Source of the DNA: Ammoniphilus sp. YIM 78166
Lineage (GTDB): Bacteria; Bacillota; Bacilli; Aneurinibacillales; RAOX-1
Assembly (NCBI RefSeq): GCF_004522215.1
Contig: NZ_SDLR01000001.1
Span: 930,001 to 994,000, forward strand
DNA length: 64,000 nucleotides
Reading direction: 5' to 3'
Below, piece by piece: positions 35,044-43,746 of this stretch. Below the pieces are notes generated by a model. It had not been told where the DNA came from and made no database searches. It saw only the letters and a list, made by a program, of their open reading frames with translations. Numbering within the stretch: position 1 is the first letter of the stretch; each line of letters opens with the position of its first letter. The position numbers and the translations under genes are program-made.

Positions 35044-35223
35044 CGGACACTCGATCCCTTATTTCCCCCAGAACAGCTGATGTGAACCTGCTAGAGGACA
35101 TAGGGTCCTCTATTTGGCCGTAACACGTGAAAAAAGAGCATCATTCACTTAAATAAAGGAACCGATGTCCGCACAAACCCAGAAACCTATCCTCATGCCC
35201 CCGTTAACGGAACCCAGGTCCGT
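35044..35223. repeat. ~180-bp composite repeat element, copy B
   Basis: This is the second full copy of the element at 34007-34185, in the same orientation. Shared stretches include CGATCCCTTAT, TAGAGGACATAGG, AATAAAGGAACC and ACAAACCCAGAAACC, with divergent spacers between them. Confidence 0.75.
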
Positions 35224-35300
35224 AAGGCGATCCCCTTACCCTATCCAAGGTAGACCCCCTGGATAGGTTTTTTTATGTCCAAATTATGACACTCTCCCTT

Positions 35301-35345
35301 TTTGTGATGCCTATCACAAACAAATATCCACACTTGTCATATTCT
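35301..35345 (+). promoter_or_regulatory. perfect FNR box and -10 of the nos operon
   Basis: TTTGTGATGCCTATCACAAA (35301-35320) is a perfect palindrome that contains the full FNR consensus TGTGA-N6-TCACA. TATTCT (35340-35345) lies 32 bp from its centre, placing the site near -41.5. Transcription would start near 35352 and run through nosC to the SurA-like gene. Confidence 0.8.
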
Positions 35346-35426
35346 AGAGACATCTCAGTGAGAAACAAGGTCGAATCCGGATTCAACGACACAGACAGAT
35401 TGTTAATAAACTAGAGGAGGTTTGAA

Positions 35427-35849
35427 ATGGGCAAAAAAGGGATTCAATTTATCCTTGGATTTGTAATTGCCTTTGGACTTGGATACTTGATTTATCAAGG
35501 AGTGGGTCAGAAGCCAGTCGAAGTGGCCGATACGCCAATAACGGAACCTGCCCCGGCAAGCACATCCACACAGCCAGCATCTACGACTACAGCCGAGGCT
35601 GACGTATTCGTGCAAAAGGGCTGCCTAGCTTGCCATGCGGTATCCGGTCTTGGTTTGGATGGGGGAGTGACGGGACCCGACTTGTCGCAGTCGTTTTTGA
35701 ATGTGGAAGATAAGCATGGTGTACCGCTGGATGAGTTCCTGAAGAAGCCGACATCGGCCGTGATGTCTGGCGTAATAGGCGGCAACCCGCTGACTGACGA
35801 GGAGCGTCAAGCCTTGATCGAGGCCTTAAAGAAAGCATCGGGACATTAG
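35427..35849 (+). CDS. nosC: membrane-anchored c-type cytochrome, NosC-like
   Basis: The 140-residue protein has an N-terminal membrane anchor (FILGFVIAFGLGYLIYQG), a Pro/Thr/Ala-rich linker and a monohaem domain with CLACH. A downstream Met (SAVMSGVIGG) is a likely axial ligand. It is placed just before nosZ, as in Bacillales nos clusters, where it is thought to hand electrons from the quinol pool to N2O reductase. AGAGGAGG precedes the ATG. Confidence 0.88.
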   Translation: MGKKGIQFILGFVIAFGLGYLIYQGVGQKPVEVADTPITEPAPASTSTQPASTTTAEADVFVQKGCLACHAVSGLGLDGGVTGPDLSQSFLNVEDKHGVPLDEFLKKPTSAVMSGVIGGNPLTDEERQALIEALKKASGH

Positions 35850-35863
35850 GGGAGGGTTAGGAG

Positions 35864-37732
35864 ATGAAGAAGTGGTTTCCAGTTGTATCAGGTATTACGG
35901 CGGGTTTTTTGGCTGCAACGGTGTTTTTCGCAGACTTTAATGTAGGATCGAAAACGGTGGCCGTGGACCCAGCCAAGAAAAGCAATGCCGAAAAAGTGTA
36001 TGTGCCTTTTGGTGAGAAGGATGAGTATTACTTATTTGCTTCAGGCGGGCATTCCGGGCAAATGTTTATCTACGGCGTGCCTTCCATGAGACATATTCGT
36101 ACCGTTCCCGTCTTCTCGCAGGATTCCGCCACGGGTTACGGATGGGACGAGCATACGAAGGAGCTGATGGGCGGTTATACCTGGGGAGATTTACACCATC
36201 CGGCATTTTCCGAGACCAATGGAGATTATGACGGAAAATGGATGTTCGCCACCGATGTCGGAAACAGCCGGGCGGCTGTAATGGGACTTGATTCCTTTAC
36301 CGTCCGCGATATTATCAGCGTACCCAATACCAGCGGACCGCATTGTGCGGCCTTCGTTACCGAGAATACCGAATACATTTTCTTGCCTACCCGCTTTGCC
36401 GTTCCGTTAGGCAGTGAGTATGCTTCCTTGGATGAATACAGTGAGAAATACCGTGGCGTAATGTCTGCTGTCAGTTTTGATGAAACAACAGAAAAATTGG
36501 GTGTCGCTTGGCAAGTCGCGCTTCCACCTTGGTCCTATGATCTGTCCGATGCAGGAAAAGGGATGTCAAAGGATTGGGCGGTGCTGACAACCTATAACAC
36601 CGAAGAAGCCACCACCAACTTAGAAATCAATGCCTCTCAGGCGGATCGAGATTACATTGTTCTCTTTAACTGGAAGGAACTTGAGAAGATGGTGGCCGAT
36701 GGCCAATTTGATGAAGTGAATGGGCAAAAAATCATTTTCCCGGAAAAGCATAAAGGATCGATTTACCTTATTCCAGTTGCAAAGTCTCCACACGGGGTAG
36801 ACGTCACGCCAGACGGAAAGCGATTCATTGCTTCCGGTAAGCTGGCTCCAGCGATGACGGTATTCTCGTTTGAAAAAGCCTTTGCTGCTATTGGAAACAA
36901 GGACTTTTCTGGAGAAAGAAACGGAATCCCTGTCTTGAACTATGAATCCGTCATGGAACGAGAAGTCAATCCGGAAAATGCATTAGGGCCATTGCATACG
37001 CAGTTCGATGATAAAGGCATGGCTTATACGACGATGTTCATTTCCTCTGAGGTCGTCAAGTGGGATCCGAATACTGGAGAAACGCTGGATCGTGTAGCGG
37101 TTCAATATTCGCCTGGACACTCTGTCGCTGCGGAAGGGGATACCATGAGTCCCGATGGAAAGTATTTGGTTGCCCTTAACAAAATTGCCAAGGACAGCTA
37201 CCTGTCAGTTGGACCATCCCATCCGGAATCGATGCAGCTAATTGATATCTCCGGAAAAATGGAAGTCATCCAATCGGCGCCTGTAAACCCGGAACCGCAT
37301 TATGCGCAAATGATCAAAGCGGACAAAATCAAGACGTTTACCGTCTATCCGAAGGATGAGAATCGACCGAACTCCGTTTGGAAGCAAGAGGACACGCGCA
37401 TTGAACGCATTGGGGATGAGGTCCATGTTTACGGGATTGCCATGAGATCGAAGTTTATCTTCGATGCCAAATCCCAGCGACCCGACGTCATTGAAGTCAA
37501 CGAAGGGGATAATGTGGTGCTTCACTTAACGAATATTGACCTAGATCAGGATATTACGCACGGTTTTGCCATCAATATGCATGACATTAACATTGAAGTG
37601 CAACCGGGCCAAACCAATACATTGAAGTTTAAAGCAGACAAGGCCGGAACGTATCCGCTGTACTGCACGAACTTCTGCTCGGCGCTGCACCAGGAGATGA
37701 CGGGGTATCTTCTCGTCAAGCCGAAACAGTAA
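35864..37732 (+). CDS. nosZ: nitrous-oxide reductase, clade II (Sec-exported)
   Basis: NosZ reduces N2O to N2 outside the membrane. The 622-residue protein has an uncleaved-looking hydrophobic N-terminus without a twin-Arg motif, as in clade II. CuZ histidines are seen in SGGHSGQ, DLHHPAFSE, SGPHCAAF, KSPHGVDVTPDG, PLHTQFD and SPGHSVAAEGD. The C-terminal cupredoxin has the CuA site CTNFCSALHQEM plus HGFAINMHD. All copper ligands appear intact. It follows nosC by 14 bp in an FNR-controlled operon. Confidence 0.97.
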   Translation: MKKWFPVVSGITAGFLAATVFFADFNVGSKTVAVDPAKKSNAEKVYVPFGEKDEYYLFASGGHSGQMFIYGVPSMRHIRTVPVFSQDSATGYGWDEHTKELMGGYTWGDLHHPAFSETNGDYDGKWMFATDVGNSRAAVMGLDSFTVRDIISVPNTSGPHCAAFVTENTEYIFLPTRFAVPLGSEYASLDEYSEKYRGVMSAVSFDETTEKLGVAWQVALPPWSYDLSDAGKGMSKDWAVLTTYNTEEATTNLEINASQADRDYIVLFNWKELEKMVADGQFDEVNGQKIIFPEKHKGSIYLIPVAKSPHGVDVTPDGKRFIASGKLAPAMTVFSFEKAFAAIGNKDFSGERNGIPVLNYESVMEREVNPENALGPLHTQFDDKGMAYTTMFISSEVVKWDPNTGETLDRVAVQYSPGHSVAAEGDTMSPDGKYLVALNKIAKDSYLSVGPSHPESMQLIDISGKMEVIQSAPVNPEPHYAQMIKADKIKTFTVYPKDENRPNSVWKQEDTRIERIGDEVHVYGIAMRSKFIFDAKSQRPDVIEVNEGDNVVLHLTNIDLDQDITHGFAINMHDINIEVQPGQTNTLKFKADKAGTYPLYCTNFCSALHQEMTGYLLVKPKQ

Positions 37733-37793
37733 CGAGGGAGTGGGGATCAGGTCACGATCCCTCCTTCTCTCTTAAGGAAAGAGGAATAAAACC

Positions 37794-38375
37794 ATGGATA
37801 AGAAACTTTCCCTGTCCTCATCGGTCCTTGTAACCATAGCCTCTTTGCTTTTGTTTGCTAGTCTTTACTTTCCTTGGTGGGGGATGCAATTTATAGCTCC
37901 ACAATATCCGGAAGGACTGGATATTATCGTCTATCCCCATAAATTGGAGGGGCAGGTCGACATTATCAATGGCCTGAATCACTATATCGGGATGAAGGAG
38001 TTTAGTGAAAAAAATTTCCCAGAGTTAAACTACTTACCCTATGTGATTGCCGGGTTGGCTCTTCTCGTTTTAATCAGCGGATGGTGGAGAAGATGGAAGG
38101 GATTGGCCGCGGTAGCGATGCTCTATGCCGTGGGAGGCGTCCTGGGCATTTACGATATTCACCGCTGGCTCCGAGACTTCGGTATGAACTTAGATCCGAG
38201 GGCACCGATTAAGATAGATCCTTTCGTTCCTCCGGTTTACGGGGAAAATCAGATCGCCAACTTTATCACGTACAGCTATTTTTCTATAGGCTCATTTCTG
38301 CTGGGAGCCTCATTCCTAATCATACTTTGGGTTCTGTGGAAGGAGTGGCAAACATGTTCAAGAAAAGCATCCTGA
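37794..38375 (+). CDS. nosB: NosB-like membrane protein of clade II nos clusters
   Basis: The 193-residue protein has four hydrophobic segments and an extracytoplasmic loop with GLNHYIGMKEF and Pro-rich motifs (DPFVPPVYGENQ). Its position right after nosZ is that of the NosB protein characteristic of clade II clusters, where it is needed for N2O reduction by an unknown mechanism. It overlaps nosD by 22 bp. Confidence 0.8.
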   Translation: MDKKLSLSSSVLVTIASLLLFASLYFPWWGMQFIAPQYPEGLDIIVYPHKLEGQVDIINGLNHYIGMKEFSEKNFPELNYLPYVIAGLALLVLISGWWRRWKGLAAVAMLYAVGGVLGIYDIHRWLRDFGMNLDPRAPIKIDPFVPPVYGENQIANFITYSYFSIGSFLLGASFLIILWVLWKEWQTCSRKAS

Positions 38376-39664
38376 CAGCGGGCTTGTTCTGTGCCTTGTT
38401 TACCGCTTCTCCCGTTCAGGCCAGCGCGGACCTGCAGCGGTTGGTAGACCAGACGGAGGAGGGTGGGGTGCTCACCTTACCCGCCACTGCTGTATATGAG
38501 GGAAACGTGGTGATCGATAAGCCCATGACTCTTCGCGGGGAAGACGGAACGGTTATTCGAGGGGATGGAAAAGGCAATGTCATCACGATTAAAGCGCCCG
38601 GTGTCCGGATCGAAAGACTTCATGTAACCGGAAGTAGCTTTAGTCGAAATTCAGAAGAGGAATATGCCGCTATCAAGGTCATGTCGGATGGAAACATCCT
38701 CAAAAATCTAACCATTACCAATTCCTACCACGGTATTTATCTGAGTGCAGCGCATTACAACCAAATCACTCAAACGACGATTATGGGCCAAGGAGCTCAA
38801 GAAATCGCGGGTCAAGGAAATGGGATTCATGTCTATTATTCGAACCACAATCAATTTAACCACAATACCATCTCCCATATGCGGGACGGCATGTTCTTCG
38901 ATTATTCCAATGACAGTCAGGTCATAGCCAATCGCGTCAGCCATAACCGGTACGGCCTCCACTACATGTATTCGGATCGAAACGTCTTGGCGGAGAATGA
39001 ATTTAGCTTCAACGTGGGAGGGGCGACGCTTATGCATTCCAAATCGATCCGCCTCGAGAAAAATCGATTCACGCTTCACCAAGGAACGCGTTCTTTTGGC
39101 GCGATGGTTCAAGCTTGCGATGACAGTGAGATCACAGATAACGTTTTTTTCTATAATCAGCGGGCTCTTTATATTGATCAGTCTCAGCGAAACCGCATTT
39201 CCGGCAATCAACTGATGAATAATCACGTCGGAATCGAGTTGTGGGCCAGTTCGGCTGGTCAGTTTTTCAGTGACAACCACTTTGAACGCAATACTGCACC
39301 CGTCCTCTTGATTGGCGGACAAAGCACCAACCATTGGAGCGAGAATGGAAAAGGAAATAGATGGGGAAATGACTATCCCATGATGGATCTAAACCAAGAT
39401 GGGATTGGGGATTTGCCCGTTCAATATAGTTCAACCCTTTATAAGCTAATTGAAGAAAATGAGTTGGTTTACTTGTTCCTCAATAGTCCTGCGGTTAGAG
39501 TTTACGAGCTTCTTGGACGTTTCTCCCAAAATCATATGGTCATGATGGAGGATCCTCATCCCCTCATGCCGCTAAAACGGTCTTTGCCACTGAGGTGGAT
39601 GGTCCTGGGCATTGCGACGATTATGGGCGTATGGCTAAGCCGGCGAAAGGAGGTCAAACGATGA
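38354..39664 (+). CDS. nosD: NosD-like beta-helix protein for copper-site assembly
   Basis: The 436-residue protein has a signal peptide, a long right-handed beta-helix built of repeated short motifs (residues ~60-330, e.g. NYHGIYLSAAHYNQI-like turns), and a C-terminal membrane segment (WMVLGIATIMGVWLSRRK). NosD takes part in sulfur or copper loading of the CuZ site with the NosFY ABC transporter. Start ATG 38354 follows AAGGAGTGG. It overlaps nosY by ATGA. Confidence 0.92.
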   Translation: MFKKSILTAGLFCALFTASPVQASADLQRLVDQTEEGGVLTLPATAVYEGNVVIDKPMTLRGEDGTVIRGDGKGNVITIKAPGVRIERLHVTGSSFSRNSEEEYAAIKVMSDGNILKNLTITNSYHGIYLSAAHYNQITQTTIMGQGAQEIAGQGNGIHVYYSNHNQFNHNTISHMRDGMFFDYSNDSQVIANRVSHNRYGLHYMYSDRNVLAENEFSFNVGGATLMHSKSIRLEKNRFTLHQGTRSFGAMVQACDDSEITDNVFFYNQRALYIDQSQRNRISGNQLMNNHVGIELWASSAGQFFSDNHFERNTAPVLLIGGQSTNHWSENGKGNRWGNDYPMMDLNQDGIGDLPVQYSSTLYKLIEENELVYLFLNSPAVRVYELLGRFSQNHMVMMEDPHPLMPLKRSLPLRWMVLGIATIMGVWLSRRKEVKR

Positions 39665-40458
39665 TTTATATTTGGAAAGAGCTGATGGAGCAATCCCGTG
39701 GAAAAGGATTATGGCTGTCTTTGACTATGCTAGGTACGGTTTCGTTGTTTCTCTTGCTTCAAGTTCAATCGTACCCGGCAGAACAGGGCTTTACCGTCTT
39801 CCTGATTTCCCTTTATGAAGTGAATGTGCTGCTCCTTCCTTTGCTTTGCCTGTTTATCGGCTCTTTTTCTTTCTGGCAGGAAAAGGAGCAACGAACGCAC
39901 CTCATCCTCTTAGCCAAGCGAGAGTCTTATCGTGGCTTTCTCCTTAAGAAAAGCATGGCGATACAGGTCGTGATGATGGGCATGATCACCATATGGCTAT
40001 TTACCCTGGCTCTCCCCATGAAATGGCTGTTTGCGTTTGAGGTTTATTCGTTTTTAGCCTTTTGGTGTTCGACGCTCGTGTTATCGATCATCTTCTCGCA
40101 AATGGGAGTATTCTGGGGGAGTGTGGCAGCCAACCGGATGCAAATCGTCGGGATGAACTTGTTCAGCTGGTTTTTCTTTCTCTTCTTGGTCGATTTGGTG
40201 ACTCTGTTCTATCTTCCTGCGGTATCTTATGAAAACATCAAGGCATTTTCATTCGTTTATTTTCTAAGTCCGATCCACGCGCTTCAAATCTTTTTGGAAA
40301 CCTCTATCGGGTTGTTTCCGATTAACCATATGTCGCGTCTCATGGAGCGGTTAATCTGGATGCCTCCCGTCGGCTTTATGCTAATCAATCTAGTTGCTTG
40401 GACCATGGTGCTGTTTGAGTGTTCCGTTCGCATAGGAAGAAGGGGGAGTCATTTATGA
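39661..40458 (+). CDS. nosY: NosY-like ABC transporter permease
   Basis: The 265-residue protein has six hydrophobic segments of the ABC-2 type and the family's N-terminal WKELMEQSRGKGLWL. It pairs with NosF and NosD to deliver a sulfur species for the Cu4S site of NosZ. Start ATG 39661 overlaps the nosD stop; an upstream in-frame ATG at 39595 lies inside nosD. It overlaps nosF by 4 bp. Confidence 0.9.
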   Translation: MIYIWKELMEQSRGKGLWLSLTMLGTVSLFLLLQVQSYPAEQGFTVFLISLYEVNVLLLPLLCLFIGSFSFWQEKEQRTHLILLAKRESYRGFLLKKSMAIQVVMMGMITIWLFTLALPMKWLFAFEVYSFLAFWCSTLVLSIIFSQMGVFWGSVAANRMQIVGMNLFSWFFFLFLVDLVTLFYLPAVSYENIKAFSFVYFLSPIHALQIFLETSIGLFPINHMSRLMERLIWMPPVGFMLINLVAWTMVLFECSVRIGRRGSHL

Positions 40459-41114
40459 TTGATATTCAGGGCTTAACCCAGTTTTATCGCAGCAAGCGTA
40501 TCCTCCACGATGTATCGCTACAAATTGGTCAGCATGAAATTTGTGCCTTAGTCGGCCGGAACGGGGCGGGAAAGTCCACCTTAATTCATTCCATGCTTGG
40601 GATCTTACCGATCCGGACGGGAACGATTCACATAGCGGGCATTTCTTCTAACGAGGAAGGATGGAAGAAAAGAGTGGCCTATCTGCCGGAGAAATTCCAG
40701 CTCTACCCCCACTTGACGGGAGAGGAGAACCTGCGTTTTTTCGCTTCCCTTGAAGGCGAGGCCAGAGAGGAGAAGCTCGAGGAATGCTTGCGAATGGTCC
40801 AACTTTGGGATGCTCGAAAGGAAAGAATTAAGGGCTATTCCAAAGGGATGCTGCAGCGGCTGGGACTAGGAGTGATGCTGTACTATCCTGCAGATATCCT
40901 TATTCTCGATGAACCGACAAGTGGTCTTGATCCCATGGGGAGAACTGAGATTCTAAATATTTTAAAATCGCTACAAGACAAAACGATTCTCTTTTCCTCG
41001 CACCACATGGATGAAATTAAACAAATATGCACCCACGTGGCTTTTTTACATGAACAAAAAATCACCAAGTATAAGATGGACTCTTTCGATATGCAGTCCT
41101 TAGTCAGGGGGTAA
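40455..41114 (+). CDS. nosF: NosF-like ABC transporter ATP-binding protein
   Basis: The 219-residue ATPase has GRNGAGKST (Walker A), YSKGMLQRL (signature) and ILILDEPTSGLDP (Walker B), and ends without extra domains. Translation is coupled to nosY by an ATGA overlap. Together they form the NosDFY complex. Confidence 0.93.
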   Translation: MIDIQGLTQFYRSKRILHDVSLQIGQHEICALVGRNGAGKSTLIHSMLGILPIRTGTIHIAGISSNEEGWKKRVAYLPEKFQLYPHLTGEENLRFFASLEGEAREEKLEECLRMVQLWDARKERIKGYSKGMLQRLGLGVMLYYPADILILDEPTSGLDPMGRTEILNILKSLQDKTILFSSHHMDEIKQICTHVAFLHEQKITKYKMDSFDMQSLVRG

Positions 41115-41116
41115 AG

Positions 41117-41476
41117 ATGAAAAAGCTAAAGGTTACCGTCGCTTCACTGCTTGTCTTGATTCTAGCTGGATGTAGCGGCGGAGCGGATTGGCAAGGCACC
41201 ATCGAGCCGATAACATCTTATACCGATCAGGGCGTTCCTTTCAAGCTCCATATCCAAGAGGGAGGCAAAGGAATAACCGGGTTAGAGATTGAAGCGGAAC
41301 TCGAGATGAAGCATATGGACCACGGATCTGTTCCTGTAAGTTTTGCCGATCAAGGAGACGGCATCTACGAAGGGATAGGGCAGGTACCGATGGGCGGGGA
41401 TTGGATTGCTGTAGTATCAGCAACGGACGGAAAACGGAAAAAGGAGCTTATTTTACCTTTCACGATAAAGGAGTAG
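41117..41476 (+). CDS. YtkA/FixH-like lipoprotein in the nos operon
   Basis: The 119-residue product has a signal peptide with lipobox LAGC (Cys 19), then a beta-sandwich with LEIEAELEMKHMDHG, the Met/His-rich hairpin of YtkA-like domains that could hold copper, and a C-terminal DWIAVVSATDGKRKKE strand pair. nosL, the usual copper chaperone, is absent from this operon, so this protein is a candidate substitute (inference). It begins 2 bp after nosF. Confidence 0.75.
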   Translation: MKKLKVTVASLLVLILAGCSGGADWQGTIEPITSYTDQGVPFKLHIQEGGKGITGLEIEAELEMKHMDHGSVPVSFADQGDGIYEGIGQVPMGGDWIAVVSATDGKRKKELILPFTIKE

Positions 41477-41484
41477 TGGATTAG

Positions 41485-42114
41485 ATGAAGGAAATATTGA
41501 TTGCAGTTATGATGTTGTCTATTGGGATTCTTATGGTTGGCTGCTCGCAGGAGTCCAGTCGTGGGCCTTCTTCCGTCGCTACGATTAACGGGGAGGGCAT
41601 TACCGGAGAGGATCTCGCTTTTTACGAATTAATTAACCAGATTCAGCTTGAGATGAACCGAGAGGCGGATCGTGGGCGGTATACAGGTCAAGAATTGGAG
41701 GCGGCAATGAAGTTTTGGGATCAACGAATGGAGGAAACAAAAGAACGCAATTTGCTTCTTACTCAGATTATACGCCTCCGTGCTGTAGCTCTACTTGCCC
41801 AAGAAAAAGGATATACCCCCCAACCGGAAGAGGTTGAGGAAGGTCTGATGGAAGCGAAAAAGGCCTATCAAACTTCACCGGTTGCCATGAAGCTCATCCA
41901 GGGCTATGGAGAGGAAAAATTTTGGGAACAGCAGGAAGTTCAGCATGAGAGGATTGTACTAGTAAAGAAGGTTCAGCAAGACATCCTAGCTAACGTGAAG
42001 CGAGCCAATCCGGAAGCAGCCGGCAATGAACTCGTAATGCTCGCCGAGAAGAAGTATGAAGAATTGTTGGTTTCCCAGGTAGGAAGCTTAAATATCTTAA
42101 TCGCCAAGAAGTAG
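41485..42114 (+). CDS. SurA-N-like lipoprotein in the nos operon
   Basis: The 209-residue protein has a lipobox (MVGC, Cys 19), then a helical SurA/PrsA-type N-terminal chaperone region (ATINGEGITGEDLAFYELIN; later EKGYTPQPEEVEEGLMEAKK). The parvulin isomerase domain of PrsA is missing; the protein ends in a short helical tail. It is the last gene of the operon, 8 bp after the YtkA-like gene. A role as a folding factor for extracytoplasmic NosZ or NosD is inferred. Confidence 0.75.
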   Translation: MKEILIAVMMLSIGILMVGCSQESSRGPSSVATINGEGITGEDLAFYELINQIQLEMNREADRGRYTGQELEAAMKFWDQRMEETKERNLLLTQIIRLRAVALLAQEKGYTPQPEEVEEGLMEAKKAYQTSPVAMKLIQGYGEEKFWEQQEVQHERIVLVKKVQQDILANVKRANPEAAGNELVMLAEKKYEELLVSQVGSLNILIAKK

Positions 42115-42180
42115 ATTAAAGGATTTATGTCTTGTCTAGCCGGACACAGGAGTGGCTTGCTCACATTAAATGACAAACAG

Positions 42181-42214
42181 AAAAGGCCTGCCGCTGGGCA
42201 GACCTTTCTTTTTA
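42181..42214. terminator. bidirectional terminator between nos and the 81-aa gene
   Basis: AAAGGCCTGCC pairs imperfectly with GGGCAGACCTTT around a 3-nt loop, followed by CTTTTT on the plus strand and AAAA before it. It separates convergent genes. Confidence 0.75.
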
Positions 42215-42457
42215 TTGCATTCGCTTAGCTTGTGCTTTCGCTAGATCCTGTTGAATTTCTGCTTGAACTTTATGCGCTCTTGTCCCGGCAAATCCTGGTT
42301 GTAAGATATCCTGATAGGTGGGAGGAACGACTGGCGCTGTATCCCTCGCGATATCCTCTTTCACTTCTTGTACATTGGTCATCGAAAACTCAGCATTAAG
42401 TATGGCACCTGCACTAGGATCTTGATTTTCTCCATTTGGATAGGGATTGGGATTCAT
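42212..42457 (-). CDS. hypothetical protein, 81 aa (possible spore-associated)
   Basis: Start ATG 42457 has AAAAGGAGC 6 bp upstream; longer in-frame starts have none. The product is hydrophilic: a Pro/Asn-rich start (NPNPYPNGENQDPSAG), TNVQEVKEDIARD, and a Gln/Ala/Lys-rich end (AEIQQDLAKAQAKRMQ). The composition recalls small acid-soluble or coat-associated spore proteins, but I cannot assign a family. Confidence 0.55.
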   Translation of the reverse strand: MNPNPYPNGENQDPSAGAILNAEFSMTNVQEVKEDIARDTAPVVPPTYQDILQPGFAGTRAHKVQAEIQQDLAKAQAKRMQ

Positions 42458-42788
42458 AAGGTTTGCTCCTTTTTGTCGAGATAAGGTTAGCTTTTCCTCA
42501 TTCCTAAGTATTCTTGCAAGGTTTGCAGTTTTACCTGTCGGCAAAGAGAGTTCAATGTAAAATTTGTTCATTCTGAAGACGGCGCGGGTATTCTCCTTTA
42601 ACTCCAGCTTTTGACTCTTCTAACAAGATCTGATTGAATCTTTATCGTCACCAAGGAAGAATTTGCGTGTTTACTTTACCTAGCAATCTTTTCTATTATA
42701 GTAGCAACTCTATTGACCCATAAAAAGTAATAGAGTTGCGAAAGTATAAGAGTACCAACTAGATTCAACATATGGAGGAGAGGAAAGC

Positions 42789-43466
42789 ATGCTCAAAAAA
42801 GCGATGAAACGAACGATGATTGTAACTGCATCTGCTGCACTTCTAGCTATCGGCTTGTCTTCACCTAGCTATGCTGCAACCGAGAACACAACGAGAACGT
42901 ATTATACTTTCACATGGAATGGCTATCAATTTAAAGTTCCTATTGTCTATCAAGTTCAGCCAACTCAACCGAAGCAAACAACACCGGTACCGACGCAAAC
43001 CACGCAACCGACACAGGCGCCGGCACCTACACCTACACAGACGACTCAACCGACACAAACGACTCAACCGACATCGACTGTCGTGTCTGAAGTGCAACAA
43101 GTTGTCAATTTAGTTAATGCGGAAAGAGCAAAGGCCGGTCTGGCACCATTGAAGGTGAATACCTCCTTAGCCAACGTAGCGAAAGTAAAAGCTGAGGACA
43201 TGCGAGACAACAAGTATTTTTCCCATACTTCACCAAAGTATGGATCACCATTTGATATGATGAAATCTTTTGGAATCAAGTACTCCACTGCCGGTGAAAA
43301 CATCGCCGCAGGACAAAAAACTCCAGAAGAAGTGATGAAGGGCTGGATGAACAGTCCTGGTCACCGAGCGAATATCCTTAGCAGCAACTTTACCGAAATT
43401 GGCGTAGGCCTAGCTAAGGGTGGAAGCTACGGAACCTACTGGGTACAAATGTTCATGAAACCATAA
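42789..43466 (+). CDS. secreted CAP-domain protein (YkwD-like)
   Basis: The 225-residue protein has a signal peptide ending near SYA-A, a short N-terminal module, a TQTTQPTQ-type Thr/Gln/Pro linker (residues ~58-95), and a C-terminal CAP domain (VNLVNAERAKAGLAPLKVN, SHTSPKYGSPFDMM, AGENIAAGQ, SPGHRANILSSNFTEIGVG). The layout is like B. subtilis YkwD. The role of bacterial CAP proteins is mostly unknown. The start follows GGAGGAGAGG. Confidence 0.9.
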   Translation: MLKKAMKRTMIVTASAALLAIGLSSPSYAATENTTRTYYTFTWNGYQFKVPIVYQVQPTQPKQTTPVPTQTTQPTQAPAPTPTQTTQPTQTTQPTSTVVSEVQQVVNLVNAERAKAGLAPLKVNTSLANVAKVKAEDMRDNKYFSHTSPKYGSPFDMMKSFGIKYSTAGENIAAGQKTPEEVMKGWMNSPGHRANILSSNFTEIGVGLAKGGSYGTYWVQMFMKP

Positions 43467-43468
43467 GA

Positions 43469-43496
43469 GTGCCTGTCACTCCCCGAATATTGTCGA
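43469..43496 (+). repeat. 28-nt dispersed repeat, copy 1
   Basis: GTGCCTGTCACTCCCC followed by GAATATTGTCGA starts 3 bp after the CAP gene stop. Near-identical copies are at 52306-52333 (same strand) and 58661-58688 (opposite strand). Confidence 0.8.
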
Positions 43497-43500
43497 ATGT

Positions 43501-43560
43501 AGAGCCTTTTCTTCCAGATTCAAGTCCTTCTTGGGTCTGGGGAGAAAGGCTCTTTATTAT
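43501..43560 (+). terminator. long terminator hairpin after the CAP gene
   Basis: AGAGCCTTT pairs with AAAGGCTCT, and inside it CCAGA pairs with TCTGG; TTTATTATT follows. Confidence 0.75.
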
Positions 43561-43688
43561 TGCCGACAAATTAAAATCCAACTTTTCAAATAAGGTTGAG
43601 ATCAATGCAATAAAAATATATTGATTTTTTAGAATAGATGTTATATTTTAATATCAGTAACCAATATAGGAGGTAATAGTAATAAGTC

Positions 43689-43706
43689 AAATGGTATATA
43701 CCATTT
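43689..43706 (+). promoter_or_regulatory. FrlR operator 1 (before the first deglycase gene)
   Basis: AAATGGTATATACCATTT is an 18-bp perfect palindrome located 41 bp upstream of the first frlB start. It is one of four GGTATATACC sites in this cluster. A possible promoter, TTGATT at 43621-43626 with TATATT or TATTTT near 43642-43649, lies just before it. Confidence 0.75.
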
Positions 43707-43746
43707 AGGTTTAACTCAATCAATCTAACTAATCTGGAGGTCGACT

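Noticed and set aside
42950-43080. Short tandem repeats suggesting a CRISPR-like or satellite array
   Set aside because: They encode the Thr/Gln/Pro linker of the CAP-domain protein; units are 6-12 nt in frame with no spacers.
43691-43708. Five-codon frame (ATG GTA TAT ACC ATT TAG) after an AGGAGG, as a leader peptide
   Set aside because: It coincides with the FrlR palindrome, and the ribosome binding site is 17 bp away; the operator explains the sequence better.
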